Part shown: positions 35,053 through 43,753 of the stretch, one piece after another
How the letters are laid out: each line of letters starts with the position of its first letter
How positions within the stretch are numbered: the stretch's first letter is position 1
NCBI GenBank assembly: GCA_038043445.1
Contig: JBBTBY010000027.1
Location: forward strand, 1-56,152
Source of the DNA: Spirochaetota bacterium
GTDB lineage: Bacteria; Spirochaetota; Brachyspiria; Brachyspirales; JACRPF01
Direction: 5' to 3'
DNA length: 56,152 nt
Notes under the pieces: generated by a model
Databases searched by the model: none
What the model saw: only the letters and a program-made list of their open reading frames with translations
What the model was told of the DNA's origin: nothing
Position numbers and translations under genes: made by a program

Positions 35053-37542
35053 ATGTTCCAATTCCATCTTACCATGCGCGCGAAGAAAGTGCTTGAATTT
35101 CATGCGCAGGAAGAGGCGAAACGGCTCAATCACGATATGGTGACGCCGGAACACGTCCTTCTCGGCCTCATACGCGAGGGCGAGGGGCTTGCCGCGCGTG
35201 TGCTCATGAAGCTGAAACTCGACACCGAAAAGCTCCGGGTGGACCTCGAGTCGCATCTTACCTCGCTTTCAACGAACACGAAGATACTCGGGAATGTGCC
35301 CTCATCGCAGCGCGTACAGCGCGTGATAAGCCGTGCGGCGGATGAAGCTCGCGCGCTCGGGCATAATTATATCGGTACGGAACATCTGCTCTTAGGCCTC
35401 ATGCGCGAGGGGCAGAATACGGCGTTCAATGTGCTCACCAATATGGGATTGGACATCGACATGCTGCGCCAGGAGATAATGAAGATGCTCGGGCTCGGCA
35501 AGGTGCGCGAGGAAGACGCGGCGGGCGTCGAGGGGAAGAAGGACAGAACTCCCGCGCTCGATCAGTTCAGCCGCGATCTCACCAAGCTTGCGCGCGAGAA
35601 CGTTCTTGACAAGGTCGTCGGCCGCGATACCGAGGTCAATCGCGTCGTGCAGATACTTTCGCGCAGGAAGAAGAACAACCCCGTGCTCATCGGTGAGCCC
35701 GGTGTGGGGAAAAGCGCCATCGTCGAGGGCCTCGCGCAGCGCATTGTCGAGGGTGATGTGCCCGATATTCTCCTCAATAAACGCGTGCTCGTGCTCGATC
35801 TCGCGTCCGTGGTGGCGGGAACGAAATACCGCGGGGAATTCGAGGAGCGGCTTAAGAACGTGATGGCCGAGATACGGCGTTCATCGAACGTGATAATATT
35901 CATCGATGAGCTGCATACGATTATCGGTGCCGGCGGCGCCGAGGGCGCCATGGATGCGGCGAACATGCTGAAGCCCGCGCTTGCACGCGGCGAACTGCAA
36001 TGCGTGGGCGCAACGACGCTCAATGAGTATAAGAAATATATCGAGAAAGATACGGCCCTCGTACGGCGTTTCCAGCCCATCATCGTCACCGAGCCGTCGG
36101 TGGACGATACCATCGCGATACTGGAAGGCATACGATCGCGTTATGAGCAGCATCACAAGGTGAAATATTCGGACGAGGCGATACGTCAGGCGGCGATATT
36201 ATCCAAGCGGTATATCGTCGAGCGCTATCTTCCGGACAAGGCCATCGACCTCATCGACGAATCGGGGGCGCGCGCGCGTCTCATCAATACGACGCGGCCC
36301 AAGGACTTCAAGGCATTCGAGAAGGAGATAGAGGAGCTCGCGAAGAAGAAGGAAAAGCTCGTCGCCAGGCAGAAGTATGAGGAAGCCGCTCAGGTGCGCG
36401 ACGACATCAAGAAGCGCCGCGAGGAATTCACCAAGGCGGAAGAGGATTGGCGTTCAAGTCGAGAAAAGCTTGAGACGATAGTGGACGTGGAGGATATTAA
36501 GCGCGTCGTATCGGAGATGACGGGCATTCCGTTGAGGAAGATATCGGACAGCGAGACGGAAAAGCTCATGCAGATGGAGGCCGAGCTTCACAAGAAGATA
36601 ATCGGCCAAGAGGAGGCGATAACCGCTGTATCGCGTGCCATACGCCGTACCCGTGCGGGGCTCAAATCGCATAATCGCCCGATGGGCTCGTTCATTTTCC
36701 TCGGACCCACCGGCGTCGGCAAGACCGCGCTCGCCAAGGTGCTCGCCGATTTCATGTTCGGCGATGCGGACGCGCTCATACGCATCGACATGAGCGAGTT
36801 CATGGAGAAGCATGCGGTGTCGCGTCTCATCGGCGCGCCCCCGGGCTATGTCGGCTACGACGAGGGCGGCGACCTTACCGAGAAGATACGGCGTCGTCCG
36901 TATTCGGTGGTGCTCTTCGACGAGATAGAGAAGGCGCATCCGGATATCTTCAACATATTGCTGCAGGTGCTCGAAGAAGGGCAGCTTACCGATAACCTCG
37001 GGCATAAGGTCGACTTCAGCAACACCATCATCATCATGACGAGCAATGTCGGCGCGCGCGATATGGTCAAGGGCGCGAGCTTCGGTTTCAGCAAAGAGGA
37101 TGCGGTCCGTTCATTTGCCGATATCAAGAACATCGCCATGGACGAAGTGAAGCAGGTGTTCAATCCCGAATTCCTCAACCGTGTTGACGAAGTGGTCGTG
37201 TTCCATGCGCTTGAACGCGAGCACATCAAGATGATAATCGACATCATGCTTGCCGAGATCTCCGCTGCGCTTACGGGGAGGAGCATCACCATAGGGCTTA
37301 CGGATGCGGCGAAAGAGCATATCATCAATGCCGGATACGAGAAGAAGTACGGCGCGCGTTCGCTCAGGAGAACGCTCCAGCGCGAGCTTGAGGATAATAT
37401 CTCGAGCGAGATACTCCGCGGTTCCATCAAAGAGGGCGATCATATCGTCGTGGGCGCCACCGAGAACGCGCTCACGTTCGAAACGAAAAGCGCCACGCCT
37501 GCGCCGTTGCCGTCGGCATCATCGTCGTCACCGACGGAATAA
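35053..37542 (+). CDS. clpC: ATP-dependent Clp protease ATPase subunit ClpC
   Basis: Hexameric AAA+ unfoldase that feeds proteins to ClpP. Its 829 residues show the complete ClpC layout. Two Clp-N repeats lie in residues 3-145 ('[21 protein letters not shown]', '[18 protein letters not shown]'). AAA domain 1 has Walker A G214-EPGVGKS and Walker B 'IIFIDELH'. A middle region holds the UVR-type motif '[19 protein letters not shown]'. AAA domain 2 has Walker A G551-PTGVGKT, '[11 protein letters not shown]' and a ClpB-D2-small end. The ClpP-docking loop position reads 'ASFGFS', an FGF variant of the usual VGF. No adaptor gene (mcsA/mcsB) or ctsR is adjacent. Two glycosyltransferase genes follow, with a 45-bp gap. 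Confidence 0.95.
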   Translation: MFQFHLTMRAKKVLEFHAQEEAKRLNHDMVTPEHVLLGLIREGEGLAARVLMKLKLDTEKLRVDLESHLTSLSTNTKILGNVPSSQRVQRVISRAADEARALGHNYIGTEHLLLGLMREGQNTAFNVLTNMGLDIDMLRQEIMKMLGLGKVREEDAAGVEGKKDRTPALDQFSRDLTKLARENVLDKVVGRDTEVNRVVQILSRRKKNNPVLIGEPGVGKSAIVEGLAQRIVEGDVPDILLNKRVLVLDLASVVAGTKYRGEFEERLKNVMAEIRRSSNVIIFIDELHTIIGAGGAEGAMDAANMLKPALARGELQCVGATTLNEYKKYIEKDTALVRRFQPIIVTEPSVDDTIAILEGIRSRYEQHHKVKYSDEAIRQAAILSKRYIVERYLPDKAIDLIDESGARARLINTTRPKDFKAFEKEIEELAKKKEKLVARQKYEEAAQVRDDIKKRREEFTKAEEDWRSSREKLETIVDVEDIKRVVSEMTGIPLRKISDSETEKLMQMEAELHKKIIGQEEAITAVSRAIRRTRAGLKSHNRPMGSFIFLGPTGVGKTALAKVLADFMFGDADALIRIDMSEFMEKHAVSRLIGAPPGYVGYDEGGDLTEKIRRRPYSVVLFDEIEKAHPDIFNILLQVLEEGQLTDNLGHKVDFSNTIIIMTSNVGARDMVKGASFGFSKEDAVRSFADIKNIAMDEVKQVFNPEFLNRVDEVVVFHALEREHIKMIIDIMLAEISAALTGRSITIGLTDAAKEHIINAGYEKKYGARSLRRTLQRELEDNISSEILRGSIKEGDHIVVGATENALTFETKSATPAPLPSASSSSPTE

Positions 37543-37587
37543 TGTGACAGGTCACCCGCCGGCACATGCGGTACAACGGCTGACGAT

Positions 37588-38424
37588 ATGAACGTAAGTG
37601 TGGTCATCCGTTGTTTCAATCGCATCGAAGATCTCACCGTCTCTATCGGTCTTATCAAGCGGTTCACGGCGCATCGCTATGATATCATCGTGGCGTTCAA
37701 CGGGCATCTGAAAGGGTACTCGCTCAGCGACGACATCGTCAAAAGCGTTTCGGATGTCGTCCATGTCGGGAATAATGACAGCCATACATCCGGCAGCGCG
37801 GCGCTCCTCATGGAAAGCATTCCGCGCATAAAGCCCGGTACGGACTATGTCATCCTCCTCGAGGCCGACACCTGGATGCTCGATGAGGCGCTTGTCACGA
37901 AATACATCGATCTCCTTGCCGCATCCGATGCCGTATGGGCGAGCAGTAAATGGAATGACCGCCTTCCGACGCTCGGTGTCGATTTTGCCGTCTGCAAATA
38001 TGCCTTCCTGAAGGACAATATCGCGATGTTCGATTTCAAGCTCATGGCGGAGGAGTATGCCTGCTGCTATCTCATCGACAGGGGATACCGTTATATCATC
38101 ATGGATGAATTCCATCCCGTCACCATGACGAGGCTCCTGCACCCGTTCTTCCATAACAAGGACAGGCGCATCAAGGATTTCCCCCGGGCGCGCGTGGTCG
38201 CGTATCATATCGAGGACCTCAAGGGAGGCATGATCGAAAAGAAACGGCGCGCGAATATCTGCGCGGGCAGGAATATTTTTCCGGAGGCAGCGTTCGGTGA
38301 ACAAGAGCTTGTGAGGAGGAACCGTTCTCTTCACCGCTATCATCGGACCATCGGATGGTACAACGATATGTTCTTCTGGTACAAACGAAAGCGAAGGATA
38401 CCGATGACAGGAGCACATACGTGA
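37588..38424 (+). CDS. GT-A-fold glycosyltransferase (family 2-like)
   Basis: Cytoplasmic protein of 278 residues. The N-terminus has the GT2 beta-alpha opening ('MNVSVVIRCFNRIEDLTVSIGLIKRF'). An acidic metal-binding site in the DxD position reads 'VILLEADTWMLDEAL' (EAD). A catalytic-base candidate lies in 'LMAEEYACCYLIDRGYRYIIMDEF'. The C-terminus is basic and ends 'FFWYKRKRRIP'. It overlaps the next glycosyltransferase-like gene by GTGA, so they act in one pathway, perhaps on cell-surface glycan or lipopolysaccharide. It follows clpC closely. Donor and acceptor are unknown. Confidence 0.68.
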   Translation: MNVSVVIRCFNRIEDLTVSIGLIKRFTAHRYDIIVAFNGHLKGYSLSDDIVKSVSDVVHVGNNDSHTSGSAALLMESIPRIKPGTDYVILLEADTWMLDEALVTKYIDLLAASDAVWASSKWNDRLPTLGVDFAVCKYAFLKDNIAMFDFKLMAEEYACCYLIDRGYRYIIMDEFHPVTMTRLLHPFFHNKDRRIKDFPRARVVAYHIEDLKGGMIEKKRRANICAGRNIFPEAAFGEQELVRRNRSLHRYHRTIGWYNDMFFWYKRKRRIPMTGAHT

Positions 38425-39200
38425 AGGCCGTAAGGGATACAGCACATCGACTGCGTGCAGGGCGACCGGCGGACGCGGGTAACGCATCGATACAGATCGT
38501 CACTGTCGTGAACGATAAAGCGATGTACAAGCGGACCATTGCGGATAATCCGTTCATGGATACGTTCGATAGGCACGTGTATGATAATACGAAAAAGAAC
38601 ATCGGCATTCCTTCCCGGTATAACGGTTTCATACGCCGTAACATGACGGATGGCTGGGTGATATTCTGTCATCAGGACTTCGGCTTCCGTGCGCCGATAC
38701 AGGATAGGCTTGCGGCCCTCGACCAGGGCTGTGTATACGGTCCCATCGGCGTGGGGCCTTCGCGGCAATTCGCGCTCTTCGCAGCGATAAGCGGCTATGG
38801 GATAGAAAGCACCTGTGCCGGCATGGTCACGCGTGCAAGGAAATTCGGCCGCATACTGAGCGGCGAGGGTAAGACCGCTCATATCGTGGGCAAGAGGATA
38901 CGAAAGCCTGTCGTCGTCGATACCGTCGATTGCTGCTGCATGATAGTGCATTCGTCGCTGGTTCGCCGGTGCTCGCTTTCATTCGATGAGAAGCTCCCCT
39001 GGCATATGTATGTCGAGGACTTCTGTCTCAATGCGAAGCATGCGCATGGCATTGTAACGAAGGCGCTGCCTCTCGATGCCGTACATGTGAGCTCGGGCAG
39101 TCTCGATCTTTCCTTGCAGCGTGCGCTTCTCTATGTGAAAGAGAAGTATCGGACGGAGAGCTTCGCGACGACGTGCTATGACGGGTATAAGCGGTTCTGA
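38421..39200 (+). CDS. Glycosyltransferase-like protein (StrF type)
   Basis: Soluble protein of 259 residues. It fits the small group of GT-A-like proteins near the streptomycin StrF type: 'IQIVTVVNDKAMYKRTIADNPFM', then 'NIGIPSRYNGFIRRNMTDGWVIFCHQDFGF', then 'VVVDTVDCCCMIVHSSL' and 'MYVEDFCLNAKHAHG'. The CHQDF segment stands where the metal-binding DxD lies, and 'VEDFCL' contains a likely base. I chose GTG at 38421, overlapping the preceding stop, because the frame to 38355 runs inside the upstream gene. It pairs with the glycosyltransferase before it. Substrate unknown. Confidence 0.6.
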   Translation: MKAVRDTAHRLRAGRPADAGNASIQIVTVVNDKAMYKRTIADNPFMDTFDRHVYDNTKKNIGIPSRYNGFIRRNMTDGWVIFCHQDFGFRAPIQDRLAALDQGCVYGPIGVGPSRQFALFAAISGYGIESTCAGMVTRARKFGRILSGEGKTAHIVGKRIRKPVVVDTVDCCCMIVHSSLVRRCSLSFDEKLPWHMYVEDFCLNAKHAHGIVTKALPLDAVHVSSGSLDLSLQRALLYVKEKYRTESFATTCYDGYKRF

Positions 39201-39201
39201 G

Positions 39202-39229
39202 TTGCAGGGGCGCAAAATCAGGATATAAT
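39202..39229 (+). promoter_or_regulatory. Sigma-70-type promoter for the ClpP-fold protease gene
   Basis: TTGCAG (39202-39207), a 16-bp spacer and perfect TATAAT (39224-39229). Predicted start near 39236, with GGAG 9 nt before the ATG at 39259. Confidence 0.6.
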
Positions 39230-39258
39230 ACCGTGTATCAACACGGAGAGCGCCGTTC

Positions 39259-40269
39259 ATGGTCGATAAGAGCAAGATCAAGATAGTACGTCCGCCGCTG
39301 CTGTTCGCGAAAACGCAGAAAGTACTTGCAAAGATCGAGCGTGCCGTGCATGCACCTGTTCTCTGCTACTGGAATTCAACCAACGGCGCTATTTGCGCGA
39401 ACGACGTGTTCGCCTTCAACGAGATACTCACGCGTATCGGCAAGACCGGCACACTCTACCTCCTCATCAAGTCTGACGGCGGGAGCGGGCATGCTTCGCT
39501 TCGCATCATGACGCTGTTGCGCACGTATGTAAAGCGCATCGTCGCGCTCGTGCCGCTCGAATGCGCATCCGCAGCAACGATGATGGCGCTCGGCGCGGAT
39601 GAGATACACATGGGGCCGCTGGCATTCCTCTCCGCGGTTGACACGTCGCTCATACATGATCTCTCGCCGGTGGACAAGAACAATGCGCAGATAAGCGTGT
39701 CTCAGGATGAGCTTATCCGCGTGCTCAAGCTCTGGAACGCGCAGCGAAGTACCAGCAAGGACGAGAACCCGTATAAGGCGCTCTATCAGTACATACACCC
39801 CCTTGTCTTCGGCGCGGTGGACCGTTCGCAGTCGCTCTCGATACAGCTTTCACGCGAGATACTCTCGTTCCATATGAAGGATATACGCCGTGCCGACCGC
39901 ATCAGCAGGCATTTGAATTCAGCCTATCCGTCGCATAATTATCCCATAACCATCAAAGAAGCGAAAAAGATCGGACTGAAGGTCAAGCCGCTCAATGCGG
40001 ACATCAACCGTGAACTTATCGATCTCAATCTGCTCTATTCGGAAATGGGTCAGCGCGCGTATACCGATTACGATGAAGAGAACTATCATGACAATGAGAT
40101 ATTGAACATACTTGAGGGGAAGAACGTTCAGATATTCTATCAGACGGACAAGGACTGGCATTATCGGAAAGAAGAGCGGCGATATGTGCCGATGCATGAC
40201 AGCAGCAGCTGGAGGCTCATCGAGCATGAGGGGAACAGGATGAAGAACACCATCCTTCATGTACGGTGA
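39259..40269 (+). CDS. ClpP/crotonase-fold serine protease of the SDH type
   Basis: Soluble protein of 336 residues. The segment 'LYLLIKSDGGSGHASLRIMTLL' and then 'LVPLECASAATMMALGADEIHMGPLAFLSAVDTSL' follow the serine dehydrogenase-proteinase (SDH/SppA/ClpP-like) order: an oxyanion-type GGSG, the nucleophile in the A-S-A-A-T motif (S104 candidate), then the acid strand 'GADEIHMG'. Lys or His partners lie further on ('ITIKEAKKIGLKV'). There is no signal peptide or membrane helix, so it is cytoplasmic, unlike SppA. The residues after 230 are not family-typical. It has its own promoter. The nearby clpC (1.7 kb upstream) makes a partnership conceivable but unproven. Confidence 0.72.
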   Translation: MVDKSKIKIVRPPLLFAKTQKVLAKIERAVHAPVLCYWNSTNGAICANDVFAFNEILTRIGKTGTLYLLIKSDGGSGHASLRIMTLLRTYVKRIVALVPLECASAATMMALGADEIHMGPLAFLSAVDTSLIHDLSPVDKNNAQISVSQDELIRVLKLWNAQRSTSKDENPYKALYQYIHPLVFGAVDRSQSLSIQLSREILSFHMKDIRRADRISRHLNSAYPSHNYPITIKEAKKIGLKVKPLNADINRELIDLNLLYSEMGQRAYTDYDEENYHDNEILNILEGKNVQIFYQTDKDWHYRKEERRYVPMHDSSSWRLIEHEGNRMKNTILHVR

Positions 40270-40319
40270 CGACGGCGGAGCTTTCATGATCGGAACAATT
40301 CAGCGATCGAGGACGGACA

Positions 40320-41597
40320 ATGGCTAAAAAGAATGTATTGGTCATCGGATCGGGCGGGCGTGAGCATGCCATCGTACACGCGCTTTCGAGGTCGCCCGAG
40401 GTGGGAACGATATTCTGCGCCACCGTCAATGCCGGTACGCGCTTGCTCGCGAAGAACATTGCACTTCCGGTAACGGCGCCGTTCCGTGAGATCATCGCTT
40501 TCGCGAAGGAGAACGCCGTCGACCTTGCGTTCGTCGGCCCCGAAGACCCGCTTGTCAACGGCATCGTCGATGCGTTCCGCGCGCAGAAGCTTCGGATATT
40601 CGGGCCTGACAGCAAAGCGGCGCAGGTGGAAGGGAGCAAGGTGTTCACCAAGCGATTGCTCATCAAGCATACGATACCCACTGCATACTACAGCGAATTC
40701 CGCGACCATGCGTCCGCGCTCGCGTTCGTGAAAGCGAATACGCCGCCGTATGTGTTCAAGGCGGACGGTCTTGCCGCGGGGAAAGGCGTTATCATCGCAA
40801 TGAACAGAGAGGATGGGATATCGGCACTCGATACGTATTTCAAGGAGAAACGATTCGGCGCTGCGGGCGAGACGATAGTCATCGAAGAGTTCATGGAAGG
40901 CGAGGAGGCATCGATACTCGCGTTCACCGACGGTAAAGACATCGCTCTCCTTGCCCCGTCGCAGGACCATAAGCGTGTGTTCGATAATGATGCGGGACCG
41001 AACACGGGCGGCATGGGCGCCTATGCGCCGATAAAGCTCGTTGACGATGCGCTCCTTGATGAGGTGAAACATTCTATCATAGAGAAGAGCATCGAAGCGC
41101 TTGCAAAAGAAGGGATAACCTATACCGGCGTGCTCTATGCGGGATTGATGATAAAGGACAGAAAGGCGCGCGTCGTCGAATTCAACTGCCGCCTGGGCGA
41201 TCCGGAGACCGAGGCGGTGCTCCCGCTCCTTGAGAACGATCTCTATGAGCTTGCATGTGCCGTATGCGATGGAACGCTTTCGCAGATAAAAATGAAAAAA
41301 CCGGCGAAGCAGGCGGCGACCATAGTCATCGCTTCGGGCGGCTATCCGGGCGATTACAAAAAAGGGATCCCCATTGACGGGAATATCGAGAGAACGGACG
41401 GCGATATTGCCGTCTACCATTGCGGGACGAAATACGAGAACGGGAAATATTTCACGAACGGCGGGCGCGTACTGTCGGTGACCGCGACCGGTGCCACGCT
41501 CAAGGGCGCCATAGACAGCTCATATTCCTACATCAGGAACAATATCCGCTTCGATGGCATGCACTATCGTACTGACATCGGCAAAAAGGGATTATGA
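40320..41597 (+). CDS. purD: Phosphoribosylamine-glycine ligase
   Basis: Second step of de novo purine synthesis: joins glycine to phosphoribosylamine using ATP. Its 425 residues match PurD. The N domain has 'VLVIGSGGREHAIVHALSRSP'. The ATP-grasp part has 'YVFKADGLAAGKGVIIA' and 'IVIEEFMEGEEASILAFTDG', then 'QDHKRVFDNDAGPNTGGMGAYAP', the glycine/phosphate loop. The metal-binding 'VEFNCRLGDPETEAVLPLL' comes near the end of the ATP-grasp domain, with the PurD C-terminal domain after it. GAGGACGG precedes the ATG. It overlaps the DUF167 gene by ATGA. Confidence 0.95.
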   Translation: MAKKNVLVIGSGGREHAIVHALSRSPEVGTIFCATVNAGTRLLAKNIALPVTAPFREIIAFAKENAVDLAFVGPEDPLVNGIVDAFRAQKLRIFGPDSKAAQVEGSKVFTKRLLIKHTIPTAYYSEFRDHASALAFVKANTPPYVFKADGLAAGKGVIIAMNREDGISALDTYFKEKRFGAAGETIVIEEFMEGEEASILAFTDGKDIALLAPSQDHKRVFDNDAGPNTGGMGAYAPIKLVDDALLDEVKHSIIEKSIEALAKEGITYTGVLYAGLMIKDRKARVVEFNCRLGDPETEAVLPLLENDLYELACAVCDGTLSQIKMKKPAKQAATIVIASGGYPGDYKKGIPIDGNIERTDGDIAVYHCGTKYENGKYFTNGGRVLSVTATGATLKGAIDSSYSYIRNNIRFDGMHYRTDIGKKGL

Positions 41598-41854
41598 TAT
41601 CGCTTTCGCTGAAAGTGGTCCCCAATGCGCGTAAGGTGCACATCAAGAAAGAGGGCGGGCGTCTTAAGCTCTATGTGAACCGGCCGCCGCTCGACGGCAA
41701 GGCGAATGAGGCGGTCATCGAGTATTTTTCGGAAACGCTCGATGTGCCCAAACGCGCCGTCGTCATTGTGCGCGGGGAAACATCGCGCGAAAAGCAGTTG
41801 TCCATCGATATCGATCCGGCAGCATGGGCCGCTTTCCTCGCGGCGATAGGATGA
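41594..41854 (+). CDS. DUF167 (YggU) family protein
   Basis: Small conserved protein of 86 residues, unknown function. The sequence follows the YggU/DUF167 pattern throughout: 'LKVVPNARKVHIKK', 'RLKLYVNRPPLDGKANEAVIEYFSE' and 'VVIVRGETSREKQLSID'. The 'PP.DGKAN' and 'G..SR.K' motifs are the family signature. It is coupled to purD by an ATGA overlap. The purD stop codon is the second half of that overlap. Confidence 0.9.
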   Translation: MISLSLKVVPNARKVHIKKEGGRLKLYVNRPPLDGKANEAVIEYFSETLDVPKRAVVIVRGETSREKQLSIDIDPAAWAAFLAAIG

Positions 41855-41891
41855 GCGTACGCAGCGGCGATGACACTGTATGAGGAGTGGT

Positions 41892-42707
41892 ATGCAGTAT
41901 ACGCTTAAGCGCATCTGTGCCGGTGTCCATGAGAACGCCATCATCCCGACACCGACGATAGGCGCCAATGGATACTACACGGTACGAAAGGATATCGTTT
42001 CACACGATGTTGCGCTCCCGGTTCATCGCCTCTATGCCGTGCACAGCGGGCAGATAAGTGCACGCACCGATGTCCAGCGCTGCACCATGGGGGCGGGTGC
42101 CTTTCTCTGGGTCTCGGCGGTATATCGGCATGACATTACGCTCCGTGCCGGTACGCGGGTGAGCGCACTCGATTTTTCACTGACAAAGAGCGGAAAGTTC
42201 GTACATTTAGAGCTGCCCTTTGCGTGGTTCGCACACGGCGGCGAGCCGTTCATGATACTCTCCCAGGCCGCGCGTGATCGATGGGTGAAGGCTGATGGTG
42301 AATCGCGTGTTCGCCTTAAGGCGTACATCATCCTGCTCTTGAGCTCCATGGAGCGTCTCATCGGGGAACGCAATCGCACCAGGGCCGTATTCACCGAAGG
42401 GCAGCGTATGGCGATCGCCGGTCTCGTGACGAAGCGCATCCATGAGCGCATCTCGATAACCGATATCGCGGAGCGGCTTTCGCTTTCGCGCGATTACTGC
42501 TCGCGATTGTTCACGAACACGTTCCGTGTGTCGCCGCGGCGCTACATTCTCGAGGAGCGTATGAAGGCGATAGCGCGGGAACTGCTGCAGAGCGGCGGTA
42601 CGGTAGGTGATATCGCGCATCGTTTCGGATATGAGAGCGTGCATTCGTTCGGCAGGCTTTTCAAACAGGTGCTCGGCGTAAGCCCCGCGAGCGTGCGGCG
42701 CGGCTGA
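41892..42707 (+). CDS. AraC-family transcriptional regulator, candidate controller of the following genes
   Basis: Regulator of 271 residues. The N-terminal part (1-140) is a cupin-type sensor ('HRLYAVHSGQISARTD', 'GAFLWVSAVYRHDI'). Residues 175-271 are the double HTH: 'SITDIAERLSLSRDYCSRLFTNTFR' and 'TVGDIAHRFGYESVHSFGRLFKQVLG', then 'SPASVRRG'. The start at 41892 fits GAGGAG 6 nt upstream; the ATG at 41880 lies before that site. Its stop codon lies inside the first of two copies of a roughly 49-bp element with AraC-type half-sites. These precede the two genes downstream, so it very likely activates or represses both. It follows the DUF167 gene after a 37-bp gap. Confidence 0.87.
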   Translation: MQYTLKRICAGVHENAIIPTPTIGANGYYTVRKDIVSHDVALPVHRLYAVHSGQISARTDVQRCTMGAGAFLWVSAVYRHDITLRAGTRVSALDFSLTKSGKFVHLELPFAWFAHGGEPFMILSQAARDRWVKADGESRVRLKAYIILLLSSMERLIGERNRTRAVFTEGQRMAIAGLVTKRIHERISITDIAERLSLSRDYCSRLFTNTFRVSPRRYILEERMKAIARELLQSGGTVGDIAHRFGYESVHSFGRLFKQVLGVSPASVRRG

Positions 42708-42752
42708 ATAGCCGTTTCAGGATACCTTTTTCCACTGCCGGGATATTGCCTT
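42704..42752 (+). promoter_or_regulatory. AraC-type operator element, copy 1
   Basis: A 49-bp segment about 84% identical to 43628-43676. Each contains two direct half-sites with the core C-R-GGATA: CAGGATAC (42718-42725) and CGGGATAT (42739-42746), 21 bp apart or two helical turns. The second half-site abuts the -35 box TTGCCT, as in class II AraC activation sites. Confidence 0.6.
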
Positions 42753-42774
42753 TCACGGGCGGCGTTGATATGAT
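42746..42774 (+). promoter_or_regulatory. Promoter predicting a leaderless mRNA for the EEP-type gene
   Basis: TTGCCT (42746-42751), a 17-bp spacer and TATGAT (42769-42774). The ATG at 42781 begins at the predicted start point, with no Shine-Dalgarno site. Confidence 0.55.
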
Positions 42775-42780
42775 ACAGTC

Positions 42781-43593
42781 ATGCGAATAATGACATGCAA
42801 TATCCGGTATTCCGCGGCAAAGGATGGGGATGACGGCTGGCAGTTCAGGAAGAGATTTCTGGTGAAGACCGTCCTGTCGAGAAGGCCCGATATCATTGGC
42901 TTCCAGGAAGTATGGGAAGATCAGTTCGCGTTCCTGAGGAAGCAGCTGAAAGGATACGATCATTACGGTTTATTCATGCTCCCCGGTGCAGCACGGAAAG
43001 ACCCGCTCAATGTGATATTCTACAAGCGGGCGGGATTCGAATTGTTGAACGCATCAGCTTTTTATTTATCGGAAACGCCGCATATTCCGGCATCAAGGTC
43101 ATGGGATAACAGTGAATATAATCCCCGCCACGCCAATTGGGTGCTTCTAAAGGAACGGTCGAGCGGGCGCGAATTCCGATTCATGAACACGCATCTTGAC
43201 CATGAGGGGCAGATCGCCAGGGAGAACCAGGCGCGCATCGTTTGCGAGAACGCGAACGCATACCCGCAGGAATTCCCGCAGATACTTACCGGCGATATGA
43301 ACTGCGATGCGAGTAATGCGGCGATGAAAATATATTTCAGCAATGACTGGGTCGATACGTATGAGGCGGTTCACGGCACCCCCATGCCCGGGTATACGTT
43401 CCATGCGTTCAAAGGCAGCGGGTATGAGCATAGGGATAGAACGGACAAGGACTACATCGATAAGATGGACTGGATACTGGTCAAGGGCGCGGTGAACATT
43501 TCGGGTGCCTTGATCGTTACCGATTCCAGGGACGGCAGATACTCCAGCGATCATTACTTCATAATCGCTGATGTTGGCGTCGTGCCCGCATGA
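42781..43593 (+). CDS. Endonuclease/exonuclease/phosphatase (EEP)-fold hydrolase
   Basis: Cytoplasmic protein of 270 residues in the DNase I-like fold that includes nucleases and phosphodiesterases or phosphatases. Family residues in order: N in 'MTCNIR' (residue 7), Glu in 'IGFQEVWEDQ', 'MNTHLDHEGQIARENQAR' with a His, 'LTGDMNCDASN' (Asp and Asn) and the final 'YSSDHYFI' His. They fit a metal-dependent phosphoester hydrolase. The lack of a signal peptide places it in the cytosol. Its promoter is shared in design with the secreted GH51-like gene, so it belongs to the same regulon and could act on a phosphorylated sugar. ATG at 42790 is a minor alternative start. Confidence 0.8.
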   Translation: MRIMTCNIRYSAAKDGDDGWQFRKRFLVKTVLSRRPDIIGFQEVWEDQFAFLRKQLKGYDHYGLFMLPGAARKDPLNVIFYKRAGFELLNASAFYLSETPHIPASRSWDNSEYNPRHANWVLLKERSSGREFRFMNTHLDHEGQIARENQARIVCENANAYPQEFPQILTGDMNCDASNAAMKIYFSNDWVDTYEAVHGTPMPGYTFHAFKGSGYEHRDRTDKDYIDKMDWILVKGAVNISGALIVTDSRDGRYSSDHYFIIADVGVVPA

Positions 43594-43627
43594 GTACATC
43601 GAGCGCTCATACCGGTGCAATAGCTGC

Positions 43628-43676
43628 CTGAATCACCGTTTCAGGATACATTTTCCCCTTACCGGGATATTGCATT
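43628..43676 (+). promoter_or_regulatory. AraC-type operator element, copy 2
   Basis: Second copy of the element at 42704-42752. The half-sites are CAGGATAC (43642-43649) and CGGGATAT (43663-43670), again 21 bp apart, with the proximal one adjoining the -35 box TTGCAT of the GH51-like gene. Retention of spacing and -35 position in both copies points to function. Confidence 0.6.
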
Positions 43677-43698
43677 GGAACGGTATTGGTAGTATGGT
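43670..43698 (+). promoter_or_regulatory. Promoter of the GH51-like gene, -10 box inside a tandem repeat
   Basis: TTGCAT (43670-43675), a 17-bp spacer and TATGGT (43693-43698). The -10 box is itself part of the 8-bp repeat, so three further TATGGT boxes and one TATGGC follow at 8-bp steps. Confidence 0.5.
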
Positions 43699-43729
43699 AG
43701 TATGGTAGTATGGTAGTATGGTAGTATGG
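43688..43729 (+). repeat. 8-bp tandem repeat (GGTAGTAT, 5.25 copies)
   Basis: Perfect array of GGTAGTAT units at 43688-43695, 43696-43703, 43704-43711, 43712-43719 and 43720-43727, then GG. It lies in the promoter and leader of the GH51-like gene, 24 bp before the ATG. The unit is prone to slipped-strand change in copy number. Confidence 0.9.
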
Positions 43730-43753
43730 CGAAATAGATCGCGAGGTGATCAT

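Noticed and set aside
43688-43729. Tandem repeat considered as a CRISPR array
   Set aside because: Units are 8 bp and contiguous, with no spacers and no cas genes.
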